A DNA stretch of 64,000 nt, from positions 1,946,001-2,010,000 of the forward strand of contig NZ_JAOQNH010000001.1 in assembly GCF_025961205.1 (NCBI RefSeq). Direction: 5' to 3'. The DNA is from Azospirillum fermentarium. GTDB lineage: Bacteria > Pseudomonadota > Alphaproteobacteria > Azospirillales > Azospirillaceae. Of the stretch, positions 8,448 to 21,056 are shown in pieces. How positions within the stretch are numbered: the stretch's first letter is position 1; every line of letters starts with the position of its first letter. The notes below the pieces were generated by a model. The model had not been told where the DNA came from, did not search any database, and saw only the letters and a program-made list of their open reading frames with translations. The translations under genes and the position numbers were made by a program.

Positions 8448-10424
8448 TTACGCGGCGGTGACCGAGGCGCGCACCACGCCGACCACGGTGCGGCTCAGCG
8501 CCTCCACGCTGGCCGCCACCTCGGCGGAGGCATGGCGCACGGCCCCGGCGTGGGCACCGGTGCGCGATGCCTCGTCCGACACGGCGGCGATGCGGGCCGA
8601 GACCTCCTGCGCTGCGGCGGCGGTCTGGGCCACGTTGGTGGAGATGGCGCGGGTGGCGGCACTCTGCTCCTCCACCGCCCCGGCGATGGCCGCCGACACC
8701 CGGCTGATGGTGGCGATCAGGTCGCCGATGCCGTTCACCTCGTCCACCGCCGAGTGGGTGACACCCTGGATCTCGGCGATCAGGCGGGAAATCTCCTCGG
8801 TCGAGCGGGCGGTCTGGGTGGCGAGATTCTTCACCTCGCCGGCCACCACGGCGAAGCCCTTGCCGGCCTCGCCCGCGCGGGCGGCCTCGATGGTGGCGTT
8901 CAGCGCCAGCAGGTTGGTCTGTCCGGCGATGTCGGTGATGAGCGCGGCCACGTCGTCGATGCGCGCCACGGCGGCGGACAGGGACGCGATGGTCCCGCGG
9001 GCGGCCTCGCTGCGGCTCACGGTGTCGTGGGTCACCCGCTGGGCCTGGGCCACCTGGGCGGCGATTTCGCCGATGGCGGCGGCAAGCTGTTCCGAGGCCG
9101 CGGCCACGGCCTGGGCGTTGGCGTGGGCCTGGCCGGCGGCGGCGGCCACGCTGGTGGCGTTGCCGCTGACCGCCTGGGCCGACCGGGTCATGCTGTCGGC
9201 ATCGCGGGCCATGGCGCCGGTCCGGGCGGCCACCTGTCCGGCGGCGGTGTTGGTTTCCCGCTCCACCGTGTCGGCCATGGTCTTCAGCGCGCGGGCTTTT
9301 TCCGCTGCCGCGGCCCCGTCCAGGCGGATGCGCTCGTGGCGCAGCCGTTCCGCCTCCTGGGCATTGCCCCGGAAGACCTCCATCGCCTCGGCCATCCGCC
9401 CGATCTCGTCGTGGCGCCCGCGGTCGGGGATGGGGGTGTCGAGCGCGCCGCCGGCCAGGGCGTGCATGGCCGCGGTCATGCGGCGGATGGGACCGGCCAC
9501 CGCCGCCCCGAGCAGCAGCCCGGCCACCCCCATCATCACCATCACCGCCAGCGCCGTGACGATCATGCGGACGAAGGTGTCATCCCGGCTGGCGTCCATG
9601 GCGGCATCCGCCTCGTCGCTCAGGCGGTTCAGCCGGTCCACCGCGCGGGACAGCAGCGGGTCGATGGCGGCGCCGTCGCGGCGCACCTCGTCCTTTTGCG
9701 CCGCCAGCCGCAACTGGGCGTCGGCAAAGGCGTCGAACGCCGTCTGGTAGCGGGCGGCCAGATCCGACAGGGCCGCCGCCTCGCCCGGCGGCAGGACACC
9801 CCCGGCCAGCCGGTCGCGGAAGGCCGCCACCCGCTGCCCCAGTTGCGCCCGGTACGTGGCTTCCGACCGCAGCATCAGATCCTTTTCATGGCGGCGCATC
9901 TGCAGGACCAGCAGCTTCAGCCCCAACAGGCCGCTGTCGGACGGTGCCTGGTCAAGCGCCCCATCCAGCCGCTTTTCCATGTCGTGGACCGCCTGGCGCA
10001 GCGTCGCCTGCAGCCCGTCCCGTTCCGTCAGCCCGAGAGCGCGCAGGATTTCCGTCACCGCCACGGCCCGCCGGTCCCATGTGTCGAGCGCGGCAGCGGC
10101 GGCGGTGATGTCCGGATCGCCGGGCAGACGCCGCGACAATTCCTCCAGAAGCCGGCGGGCCGCCGCCACCTGTTCGGCCCGCGCGGCCAGCGCCTGGGGA
10201 TCGCGGGAATCGAAGAAGATGTTGGTTTGCACCTTGGCGTTCAGCACCGCACGCTGGGCATCCACAATGGCATCGGCCGCCGCCGCCTCAGTCCGCATCG
10301 TCTGGTAAAGGCGGTCTTGCGTGCTGTTGGCTAACCAGTAAAGAGAAAAAACAATCAGCATTCCAACAATCGAAACGAACGACAAAAGGAAAAGGCGGAA
10401 GCGTATCGACAGATTGTTGAGCAT
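8448..10424 (-). CDS. methyl-accepting chemotaxis protein (helical-bundle sensor)
   Basis: A 658-residue chemoreceptor. TM1 is at about residues 10-32 ([20 protein letters not shown]). A periplasmic, mostly helical region of about 250 residues, rich in Ala/Arg/Asp with heptad character, resembles four-helix-bundle or HBM sensors. TM2 is near 285-308, followed by a HAMP domain ([11 protein letters not shown]) and a long cytoplasmic signalling domain with the hairpin tip [20 protein letters not shown]. It would control CheA/CheW and flagellar rotation; the ligand is unknown. No che gene is adjacent, as is common for scattered chemoreceptors. The 215 bases upstream are AT-rich and hold an inverted repeat. 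Confidence 0.9.
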   Translation of the reverse strand: MLNNLSIRFRLFLLSFVSIVGMLIVFSLYWLANSTQDRLYQTMRTEAAAADAIVDAQRAVLNAKVQTNIFFDSRDPQALAARAEQVAAARRLLEELSRRLPGDPDITAAAAALDTWDRRAVAVTEILRALGLTERDGLQATLRQAVHDMEKRLDGALDQAPSDSGLLGLKLLVLQMRRHEKDLMLRSEATYRAQLGQRVAAFRDRLAGGVLPPGEAAALSDLAARYQTAFDAFADAQLRLAAQKDEVRRDGAAIDPLLSRAVDRLNRLSDEADAAMDASRDDTFVRMIVTALAVMVMMGVAGLLLGAAVAGPIRRMTAAMHALAGGALDTPIPDRGRHDEIGRMAEAMEVFRGNAQEAERLRHERIRLDGAAAAEKARALKTMADTVERETNTAAGQVAARTGAMARDADSMTRSAQAVSGNATSVAAAAGQAHANAQAVAAASEQLAAAIGEIAAQVAQAQRVTHDTVSRSEAARGTIASLSAAVARIDDVAALITDIAGQTNLLALNATIEAARAGEAGKGFAVVAGEVKNLATQTARSTEEISRLIAEIQGVTHSAVDEVNGIGDLIATISRVSAAIAGAVEEQSAATRAISTNVAQTAAAAQEVSARIAAVSDEASRTGAHAGAVRHASAEVAASVEALSRTVVGVVRASVTAA

Positions 10425-10448
10425 GGTGTCTTTCCCCTGGAAGCTTTT

Positions 10449-10534
10449 TTGACGATTGTGTTACAGTTTTATTTCTGTTTCATGACGTGTTCTTTTGATT
10501 TCTATTCTTGTCGAACTTTATGAAAAATCGTCAA
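10449..10534. repeat. 9-bp inverted repeat in an AT-rich divergent promoter region
   Basis: TTGACGATT (10449-10457) and AATCGTCAA (10526-10534) are perfect inverted copies 68 bases apart, each containing a TTGACG hexamer that points inward. The 215-base gap between the divergent chemoreceptor and OGT-like genes is clearly AT-rich. The two hexamers could be facing -35 boxes or paired operator halves; no good -10 box accompanies either. Confidence 0.4.
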
Positions 10535-10639
10535 TTCGTTTTGTGAAAGTGCGACGGTTTTTTCTTGCCGGCGTGTGCCTTGCGCTTGGTCCGGGCGGCG
10601 GCCATGATCCCCCCGCAACAGGCGGGGAGAGGGCAGGCG

Positions 10640-12901
10640 ATGGCGGCCGTGGGACAGGCGGGGGGACCGGCGGGGCGCCGGCGTGCCGTGGTGTTCGACC
10701 CGTCCGCCGCGGCGGGGCTGGCGGGCTGGGCCGACGCCCTGTACGACGCCGGCCATCCGGGCGCGGCGGCGCGCTGGTACGGGCGGGCGCTGGCCGTTTC
10801 CCCTTGCGATGCGGTGACGGCGTTCAACCGGGCGGCGGCGTGGGCCGACGCAGGGGAGGCGGGGACGGCGCTGGCCGGCTTTGCCGCCGTGGCCCGCATG
10901 GCGCCGCTGCTGGCGCCGGCCCATGAACGGCTGGCCGGGCTTCGGTTTGCCGTGGGGGATCACGGCGGGGCGGTGCGGGCCTTGCGTCCGCTGCTGGCCC
11001 TGGACCCGGCCCACGCCGGGGCGGTAAAGGCGCTGTTCTCCGCCCCCGGCGGCATGGACGGCCCGTGGCTGGCCCGCGCCGCCGCCCTGGCGCCGCTGGA
11101 TCCCGACGGCCCGCAGGCGCTGGGGGTGGCGCGGCACCGGCGGGGCGACGGGGCGGGGGCGGTGCGCGCCTACCGCGTCGCTCTGGCCGTTGACCCGTCC
11201 CGACGGGCGGCGCTGGTCAACGCCGGCCTTGCGCTGTCGGAGAGGGCGCGGGGGGAGGAGGCGTGGCCGCTGCTGCGCCGTGCCCTGCGGCTGGACCCGC
11301 TGGACCCGGTGGCGCTGGCCAACGCCGCGGCGGTGCTGCAACGGCTGCGGCGTCCGGCGGACGCGCTGGGTCTGGCCCGCGCCGCGCTGGCGCTGGACCC
11401 GGCTGCCTCCCTGAACTGGGCGGGGATGGGATCGGCGCTGCTGGACCGCAGCGCGTTCGACGCGGCGGCGTCGGCGCTGGCGCGCGCCCTGGCGCTCAGC
11501 GACGGTGACCGGGTGCGCGATGCCGACACGTGGTCCAACCTGGGCCTCGCCCGCTTTTCCATGGGCGACCAGACGGGGGCGGAATCCGCGTTCCGCCGCG
11601 CGCTGGCGCTGGGATCGGGCAACATGGGCGCCCGGTCCAACCTGCTGTTCTGTCTGTGCTTCAACGAGATGATGGACCCGCGCACCCTGGCCGACGAGCA
11701 TCGGCGGTTCGAGCGTTTCGCGGTCCCCTATCCGGCCCCCGTGCCGTCGTTCGCCGGTCATGACCGCGGCCCGGAGCGGCCGTTGCGCATCGGGTATCTC
11801 TCGCCGGATTTCCAGCGCTACCCCGGCCCCGGCTATCATTTCCTGCTGCCGCTGTTCAGCCGGCACGACCACGGCCGTTTTTCCATCACCGCCTATTACA
11901 ACGACACGGTGGAGGACGGGGCGACGGCGGCGTTCCGCGGGCTGGCCGACCGGTGGCGCCCGGTGGCCGCCCTGTCCGACGGCGAGCTTGAGGAGCGCAT
12001 CCGCGCCGACGCCATCGACATCCTGGTGGACTGCGACGGCCACATGGCGCGCAACCGCATGGCGCTGTTCACCCGCCGCCCGGCGCCGGTGCAGGTGAGT
12101 TTTCCGCTCTATCCCTTTTCCACCGGCCTGTCGGCCATGGATTACCGCTTCACCGATCCCCGCTTCGCCCCCGCCGACCACAACCGTTTTCATACGGAGG
12201 CGCTGATCCGCCTGCCGGGAACCGTGCTGTGCTACCGCCCGGCGGAATCACCGTTGGAACCGCCGGCGGACGCGCCGTGGCGGACGGCGGGGGTGTTCAC
12301 CTTCGCCTCCTTCAACAATCTGGCCAAGCTGAACGAATCGACGCTGGACCTGTGGGCGGCGGTGCTGCGGGCGGCGCCGGGCACACGGCTGATGCTGAAG
12401 TGGCGCGGCCTGACCACCGCCGGGGTCAGCCGGCGGGTGCTCGACGCCTTCGCCGCCCGCGGGGTGGGGGCGGAGCGGCTGTCCCTGCGCCCGCCCACCC
12501 CCGATGCGTACGAGGATTACCGGCTGGTGGATCTGGCGCTCGACCCGGTGTTCACCAACGGTGGCACCACCACCTGCGATGCCCTGTGGATGGGGGTGCC
12601 GGTGCTGTCGCTGGCGGGGGATGCGCCGATTTCCCGCTGGGGGGCGTCGCTGCTGCCGGCGGTGGGGCTGGGGGAACTGGTGGTGGACGACCCGCGGGAT
12701 TATCGGACGCTGGCGGTGCGGGCGGCCACCGCTCCGGGCTTTCTCGACGGGCTGCGGGCGGGGTTGCGCGGGCGGATGCAGGCATCCCCCCTGATGGACG
12801 AGGCCGGGTACACGCGGGCGGTGGAGAACGGATACCGGCAGGCGTGGCGCCGCTGGTGCGCCGGCCAGCCGCCCCAGCCCTTCACGGTGGAGGACCGCTG
12901 A
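10640..12901 (+). CDS. TPR protein with SPINDLY/O-GlcNAc transferase-like domain
   Basis: A 753-residue protein. The N-terminal ~360 residues are tetratricopeptide repeats (recurring A..NAG/AL.LDP.. units). The C-terminal ~370 residues match glycosyltransferase family 41: LRIGYLSPDF, then VDCDGHMARNRMALFTRRP, FASFNNLAKLNESTLDLW, and the nucleotide-sugar site TNGGTTTCDALWMGVPVLSL with a SLLPAVGL segment. Bacterial homologues attach sugars to protein Ser/Thr, often flagellins or adhesins. Two motifs differ from the norm: DFxxH reads DFQRY (Tyr394) and the usual GYPGTTG reads LYPFSTG. The ATG at 10640 has GGGGAGAGG 7 bases away; a TTG at 10565 in the same frame lacks one. A GT9 gene follows after 2 bases. 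Confidence 0.82.
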   Translation: MAAVGQAGGPAGRRRAVVFDPSAAAGLAGWADALYDAGHPGAAARWYGRALAVSPCDAVTAFNRAAAWADAGEAGTALAGFAAVARMAPLLAPAHERLAGLRFAVGDHGGAVRALRPLLALDPAHAGAVKALFSAPGGMDGPWLARAAALAPLDPDGPQALGVARHRRGDGAGAVRAYRVALAVDPSRRAALVNAGLALSERARGEEAWPLLRRALRLDPLDPVALANAAAVLQRLRRPADALGLARAALALDPAASLNWAGMGSALLDRSAFDAAASALARALALSDGDRVRDADTWSNLGLARFSMGDQTGAESAFRRALALGSGNMGARSNLLFCLCFNEMMDPRTLADEHRRFERFAVPYPAPVPSFAGHDRGPERPLRIGYLSPDFQRYPGPGYHFLLPLFSRHDHGRFSITAYYNDTVEDGATAAFRGLADRWRPVAALSDGELEERIRADAIDILVDCDGHMARNRMALFTRRPAPVQVSFPLYPFSTGLSAMDYRFTDPRFAPADHNRFHTEALIRLPGTVLCYRPAESPLEPPADAPWRTAGVFTFASFNNLAKLNESTLDLWAAVLRAAPGTRLMLKWRGLTTAGVSRRVLDAFAARGVGAERLSLRPPTPDAYEDYRLVDLALDPVFTNGGTTTCDALWMGVPVLSLAGDAPISRWGASLLPAVGLGELVVDDPRDYRTLAVRAATAPGFLDGLRAGLRGRMQASPLMDEAGYTRAVENGYRQAWRRWCAGQPPQPFTVEDR

Positions 12902-12903
12902 CC

Positions 12904-14037
12904 ATGACCGCTGCTCCCCCTGTGGGCATTCCCCCCGTGGGCGGTGCCCGCCGCATTCTGGTGGTGAAGCTGGACGCGGCGGGGGATTTCCTGCTGTCCA
13001 CCCCGTTCCTGCGCGGCCTGCGCGCCGCGGCCCCCGCCGCGCGCATCGTGTTGGCGGTGCGGGACGCGGTGGCCGATCTGGCCGCCCCCTGTCCCCATGT
13101 GGACGGGGTGGTGGTGCCGTCTCTCATCGACGGGCCGGGGCGCGCGCGGCTGGACGTGCGCGGCGTCACCCCCAACGGGCGGGCGCTGTTCGCCGAGGGC
13201 TTCCGCGGCGGGTTCGACCGGGTGATCGTCGCCCGCTACGACTGCGACACCCACGGGGCGGCGACCCTGGCGTCCCAGGTGCCGGCCAGGGTGCGCGTGG
13301 GCTTCGGCGAGGCGGTCACCCCATGGAAGGCGGACATGAACGCCGGCTTCGACCGTGCCCTGACCCACGTCCTCGGCCCCCTGCCGGGGCTGCACGAGGT
13401 GGAACGGCTCCTCTCTCTGCTGCACGCCGTGGGCGGGGCGGCGGACGGCACCCACACCGAACTCTATCTGACCCAGGGCGACGTGGACGCGGCGGCGGCC
13501 CTGATGGCCCCGCTGGGGGATGGGCCGGTTCTGGCGGTGGCTCCCGGTGCGGCCAGTGCCCGCCGGGTCTATCCCGCCCCCTCCTTGGCGGCGGTGGCCG
13601 CCGCTCTGTCACGCCGCATGGGGGCCGGCATCGCCGTGATCGGCGGGCCGGAGGACGGGGAGGCGGCGCGGGTGCTGGTCCATGCCGTCCCCGGCCCGGT
13701 GGTGGATCTGACCGGGCGCACGGCGGTGCGCACGGCGGCGGCGGTGATCGCGCGGGCCGAGGCGCTGCTGGCCATGGATTCGGCCCCGGCCCACATGGCG
13801 GCGGCCTGCGGCACCCCGGTGGCGGTGTTCTCCTGCCATCCCGACGGCGGCGATCCCGAGCATTTCCACGCGCCTGAACGCTTCCGCCCCTGGACCCCGC
13901 GGGCGCTGGTGCTGCGCCCGCCGCGGGGGCGGGACGGGTGTTCGGCGTCGTGCACGGCGGCGGACGCTCATTGCATCGCCACCATCCATGCCGCCGATGC
14001 CTATGACCGGATCGCCGGTTTCCTTGGGCTTGGCTGA
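12904..14037 (+). CDS. glycosyltransferase family 9 (heptosyltransferase-like)
   Basis: A 377-residue GT9 protein with ILVVKLDAAGDFLLSTPFLR at the N-terminus (the family's LGAIGD...TP.L acceptor-side motif) and a C-terminal donor-binding half with LAVAPGAASARRVYP and a late MDSAPAHMAAACGTPVAVF motif, typical of ADP-heptose:LPS heptosyltransferases. Family members transfer heptose in LPS core assembly, but many bacterial GT9 proteins sit in protein-glycosylation clusters. The ATG lies 2 bases after the stop of the OGT-like gene, so the two are surely co-transcribed and may act on the same glycoprotein. It ends DGCSASCTAADAHC, an unusual Cys-rich stretch also seen in GT9 members near TPR-OGT genes. 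Confidence 0.8.
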   Translation: MTAAPPVGIPPVGGARRILVVKLDAAGDFLLSTPFLRGLRAAAPAARIVLAVRDAVADLAAPCPHVDGVVVPSLIDGPGRARLDVRGVTPNGRALFAEGFRGGFDRVIVARYDCDTHGAATLASQVPARVRVGFGEAVTPWKADMNAGFDRALTHVLGPLPGLHEVERLLSLLHAVGGAADGTHTELYLTQGDVDAAAALMAPLGDGPVLAVAPGAASARRVYPAPSLAAVAAALSRRMGAGIAVIGGPEDGEAARVLVHAVPGPVVDLTGRTAVRTAAAVIARAEALLAMDSAPAHMAAACGTPVAVFSCHPDGGDPEHFHAPERFRPWTPRALVLRPPRGRDGCSASCTAADAHCIATIHAADAYDRIAGFLGLG

Positions 14038-14073
14038 CGGGTATTCTCCGCCCGCATCACGGGTGGGGGGCTT

Positions 14074-15105
14074 ATGAGCGGCGGTGACGTGCGGCTGGGG
14101 TTGACGGCGGTGGTGGTGGCGGTGGCGGGCACGGTCCCCCGCGTGGTCACCGTGCGCAGCGGCTTCGCCGTGCCCGAAAGCCACCGCCGCCCCGACGATC
14201 CCCCGGTCCACCGCGACGCGCTGCCCGGTGCCCCGTTCGAAGCGGACCGCTTCCGCACCCTGCAGGAGGGGCTGCGCGCGGTGGCGGAGGGGCTGACCGG
14301 GCTGGCGCTGCGCTATGTGGAGCAGCTCTACACCTTCGGCGACCGCCACCGCGACCCGCACGAACTGTTCGGCGGTGCCCGGTCGGTGGTGGTGGGGTAT
14401 CTGGCGCTGGTGCGCGACGGGCCGCTGGCGGGCGGGGCGGCGTGGACCGGCCTCTACGATTGCTTTCCCTGGGAGGATTGGCGCGATGAACGCCCGGCGG
14501 TGATCGACGGCGTGATCCGCCCGGCGCTGGAACGCTGGATCAAGGCCGCCGCCGATGACGACACCCGCGCCCGCCGGGCCGAGCGCGCCGGGCTGGCCTT
14601 CGCCCTCGACGATGCCGCGGCGTGGGATATGGAGCGGGTGCTGGAGCGTTACGAACTGCTGTACGAAGCCGGGCTGGTGGTGGAATCCTTCCGCGACCGC
14701 GCCCTGGAACGCCGTGCCGCGGCGGGGGAAGGGGAGGCATCCGTCCCCGCGGCCCCCGCCCAGATGCCGCGGGCGCTGGGCCGCCCCATGGCCCGCGACG
14801 GGCGCCGCATCCTGGCGACCGCCCTGGAACGGCTGCGCGGCAAGCTGAAGTACCGCCCCATCGTGTACGAGCTGCTGCCCCCCGCCTTCACCCTGTTCCA
14901 GCTTCAGCAGGTGGTGGAGGCGCTGAGCGGCACCCGTCTGCACAAGCAGAACTTCCGCCGGCTCATCATTTCCGGCGGGCTGGTGGAGGCGACGGGGCAG
15001 TTCGAGAGCCAGACCGGCGGGCGCCCGGCGGAACTCTACCGCTACCGCCGCGCCGCCATCCACGAACGCACCAGCGCGCGGGCGATTCCGACGGTCGAGG
15101 GATGA
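14074..15105 (+). CDS. NrtR/NadQ-type NAD regulator (Nudix-like plus winged helix)
   Basis: A 343-residue protein with a degenerate Nudix-like N-terminal half (about 1-180) and a C-terminal winged-helix segment LLPPAFTLFQLQQVVEALSG...LHKQNFRRLI, the characteristic DNA-binding part of NrtR-type regulators. The catalytic Nudix box (REXXEE) is absent: the matching region reads LQEGLRAVAEGLTGLALRYV, fitting a sensor of ADP-ribose or NAD metabolites rather than a hydrolase. In alphaproteobacteria such proteins control NAD biosynthesis genes; no nad gene is nearby. ATG at 14074 follows GGTGGGGGG. It is 36 bases downstream of the GT9 gene and may share its transcript. Confidence 0.75.
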   Translation: MSGGDVRLGLTAVVVAVAGTVPRVVTVRSGFAVPESHRRPDDPPVHRDALPGAPFEADRFRTLQEGLRAVAEGLTGLALRYVEQLYTFGDRHRDPHELFGGARSVVVGYLALVRDGPLAGGAAWTGLYDCFPWEDWRDERPAVIDGVIRPALERWIKAAADDDTRARRAERAGLAFALDDAAAWDMERVLERYELLYEAGLVVESFRDRALERRAAAGEGEASVPAAPAQMPRALGRPMARDGRRILATALERLRGKLKYRPIVYELLPPAFTLFQLQQVVEALSGTRLHKQNFRRLIISGGLVEATGQFESQTGGRPAELYRYRRAAIHERTSARAIPTVEG

Positions 15106-15141
15106 TCATACCGGCCGCGCCCGCCGTTCGAGGGAAAAGGA

Positions 15142-16503
15142 TTATTCCGCAATCACGACGCGGTTGCGGCCCTGGCGTTTGGCCTCGTACAGGGCGGCGT
15201 CGGCGCGGCGCACCGTGTGCTCGTAGTCGGGGTGACCGTCGTGCAGCGCCACGCCGATGGACGCGGTGATGCGCAGCGGCTGTCCGGCCAGGGAGAACAC
15301 ATGGTCTTCCACGATGGTGCGCAGCCGTTCGGCCTTCACCGCGGCGGATGCGGTGTCCATCTCGGTCAGCAGGATCAGGAATTCCTCGCCGCCGTAGCGG
15401 AAGACGAAATCGCCGGCCCGCACGTTGCTGTGCAGCAGCTCGGCCATGGCGGTCAGCACGCCGTCGCCGGCCTGATGCCCGTGGGTGTCGTTGATGGCCT
15501 TGAAATGATCGGCGTCGATCAGCAGCACGGCAAACGGCTTGCCGTGGCGCAGGCTGATGTTCACCTCCCGCTGGAAGATGGTGGGCATGAACCGGCGGGT
15601 CAGCAGCCGGGTCAGCGGGTCGCGGCCCCCTTCGATCTCCAGTGCCTTGTCGATCACCGCTCCCAGCAGATAGGCCATCTGGGTCACGTCGTCGTTCAGG
15701 GCGCGGACGAAGGCGGCGGCATCCGCCATGGCCGTGGTGTTCTGCAAGGTGGCGGCGATGGTGCGGGTGCGTACGCGGATGGCGTCCAGCTCGGCCACCC
15801 GGCCAAAGGTCAATTCCGCCTTGTGGTTCAGCCACAGGCCGAAGTCGCTGGCCTCGATGGAGGGAATGGCGGCGCCGTTGCCGGTGTAGATCGCCACCAC
15901 CGTGTTGCGCAGCCAGTCGAAGAGGGAGGATTTCAGCCGTTCCCCCTCCAGCGCCAGATTCTGGCCGCTCATGAACATCTTCAGCGACTGCTGCTGGCGG
16001 ACGTTGCCCAGAAGATCGCCCAGATACGCCTCGTGCATGTTGTCCAGCACGGTATCCAGCAGCTCGCTGACGAACAGGATCGCCTGGGCCGTCATCTCCC
16101 GGCTGAGGGGGGAGGCCAGGATGCGGCGGGACAATTCCTTCTTGATGATGCGCATCCCGGCGTTGACCAGGGTCAGCGGGATGTTGATGCGTGCGTGGAT
16201 CAGCCCGACCTGATAGTTCTGCTCCAGGATGGCGTCGATGGTGGCGCGTTCGCCGTCACGGAACATGGCGCGGATCCACCGCGCCAGCGATGGCCGCAGA
16301 CGTTCGTGCACCAGCGCATGATTGAGGAAAGCGTTGGCGTCCGGCTGCTGCATCAGCACGGTATAGAACAGATCGGCGATATCGTCGGCGGCCTCGCCGG
16401 CGATGCGGATGGCCGCCTCCACCGCCTCCCCATCGGTTTCGACCCAAAGGGAAACCAGGGTTTCGGCGAGAATGGCGGCTTTCCGGTCCTGTTTGGTGTC
16501 CAT
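15142..16503 (-). CDS. globin-coupled diguanylate cyclase (DosC/YddV-like)
   Basis: A 453-residue enzyme. Residues 1-160 look like a sensor globin: DLFY with Tyr47 as a candidate distal residue and QVGLIHARI with His103 as the proximal heme ligand, the same arrangement as E. coli DosC. A middle helical domain follows (about 170-290). The GGEEF domain carries the active site RYGGEEFLIL and the inhibitory RxxD site as RAGD exactly five residues upstream. It would make cyclic di-GMP from GTP in response to O2, CO or NO. The ATG at 16503 begins MDTKQD; a TTG four codons upstream has no RBS. It is divergent from a FixL-like kinase across 236 bases. Confidence 0.85.
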   Translation of the reverse strand: MDTKQDRKAAILAETLVSLWVETDGEAVEAAIRIAGEAADDIADLFYTVLMQQPDANAFLNHALVHERLRPSLARWIRAMFRDGERATIDAILEQNYQVGLIHARINIPLTLVNAGMRIIKKELSRRILASPLSREMTAQAILFVSELLDTVLDNMHEAYLGDLLGNVRQQQSLKMFMSGQNLALEGERLKSSLFDWLRNTVVAIYTGNGAAIPSIEASDFGLWLNHKAELTFGRVAELDAIRVRTRTIAATLQNTTAMADAAAFVRALNDDVTQMAYLLGAVIDKALEIEGGRDPLTRLLTRRFMPTIFQREVNISLRHGKPFAVLLIDADHFKAINDTHGHQAGDGVLTAMAELLHSNVRAGDFVFRYGGEEFLILLTEMDTASAAVKAERLRTIVEDHVFSLAGQPLRITASIGVALHDGHPDYEHTVRRADAALYEAKRQGRNRVVIAE

Positions 16504-16739
16504 GGTCCTTGGCAAGACAAGAGAAAACGGTATCTGGCGTTGGCTTCGTGTCCAGACCGTCCGGCCCGCTGACAGCGGGGCTCACTCTATCTTCCCGCAG
16601 GGGCAGGTGGAAGCGATTACGTCCGTATTGTGAAAGAAACGTTTGCGGGGGCGCAAGGTTGCTGTTGCGTGGGGTGCCCGTCGTTTCTTACCCTCTCGGC
16701 TGGCATGGTTGATATCCGGTTAGGGAAGGCGTTCGGCGC

Positions 16740-18977
<2,238 letters not shown>

Positions 18978-18980
18978 GGT

Positions 18981-19026
18981 CTTAGAGTCCTTCAGGTGCT
19001 TATTGAAGCACCTGAAGGACTCTAAG
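18981..19026 (+). terminator. perfect 21-bp palindrome, probable terminator
   Basis: Arms 18981-19001 (starting CTTAGAGTCCTTCAGG) and 19006-19026 are exact inverted copies around the loop ATTG. The hairpin begins 3 bases after the kinase stop codon and is followed by CTTTCGGTTTTCC, a weak T tract. Stem length and perfection exceed an ordinary terminator. Confidence 0.65.
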
Positions 19027-19040
19027 CTTTCGGTTTTCCC

Positions 19041-19082
19041 GTGTGATTCACGCTTCAAACGATTCCGTTTGAACCGATCACA
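19041..19082. repeat. nested inverted repeat
   Basis: TTCAAACG (19054-19061) pairs with CGTTTGAA (19066-19073); outside it GTGTGAT (19041-19047) pairs with ATCACAC (19076-19082). The structure looks like a small repeat element rather than a terminator, because no T run follows. Confidence 0.55.
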
Positions 19083-19135
19083 CTCTAATCGAAACAGGGC
19101 AGGGTCTGCCTCATCATCGACATTCCAGGGACTCA

Positions 19136-19188
19136 TGCCGCCGCTGAACGCGGCTCATCCCTGGATTCCCGCTTTCGCGAAAATGACG
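19136..19188. repeat. REP-like intergenic repeat, copy 1
   Basis: The segment TGCCGCCGCTGAACGCGGCT followed by CCTGGATTCC, TTTCGCGA and AATGACG recurs with small changes at 56245-56295 in this window. CTGGATTCC...CGCNGGAATGACG is a very common intergenic repeat theme in proteobacterial genomes. Confidence 0.65.
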
Positions 19189-19232
19189 GTAAATTCTTTT
19201 CATCAATAAGCTGATCATGGAAAAGCCGGGTT

Positions 19233-19255
19233 CCAAGGGCCTTGCGGGCCCTTGG
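19233..19255 (-). terminator. possible terminator of the helicase gene
   Basis: CCAAGGGCC (19233-19241) and GGCCCTTGG (19247-19255) form a 9-bp stem with a 5-base loop. On the minus strand it is followed by AACCCGGCTTTTCC, a short T run. It lies 69 bases past the helicase stop. Confidence 0.35.
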
Positions 19256-19323
19256 CCGGGGATGGCGAAGGGGCTGGAGGCCCCCTTCGCGGGCGCCCGA
19301 GGGCGCCCCGCTCCGTCTTGCGT

Positions 19324-20808
<1,485 letters not shown>

Positions 20809-21056
20809 AGAATCGTTTTTCCCGGAGTGATAGCCGCCGTCCCGGCAGTAGGCCGGGCACTTCATTCACCAAAGGCGGCAGATCCAAACCGGCGCCGGGC
20901 ACAAAAACGACAGCCCGGCCAGCCCCCAGTAAACGCGGCAGCCTTCACATAAGGGCAAGCGGGCCGGCTGGCAAGCCTCAAGGGGCGTTCAACCCCTGCC
21001 TGCCGGCGCGGCCCTGCCTTGCGTTGCCTGTTCGGCGTCGTGACGGGCGGGTTCAA

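Larger units (their letters stand above)
18978..19323. other. 346-base gap filled with palindromes and a REP-like element
   Basis: Between the kinase and the convergent helicase gene there is no convincing gene. From left to right it holds a perfect 21-bp palindrome (18981-19026), a second nested palindrome (19041-19082), a REP-like unit (19136-19188) and a minus-strand terminator-like hairpin (19233-19255). A short plus-strand frame at 19003-19209 simply reads through these repeats. Confidence 0.7.

Noticed and set aside
16504-16739. FNR/FixK-type site between the two oxygen sensors
   Set aside because: No TTGAT-N4-ATCAA or close variant found.
19003-19209. 68-codon plus-strand frame after the kinase
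   Set aside because: It reads through two palindromes and a REP-like unit; no ribosome site.
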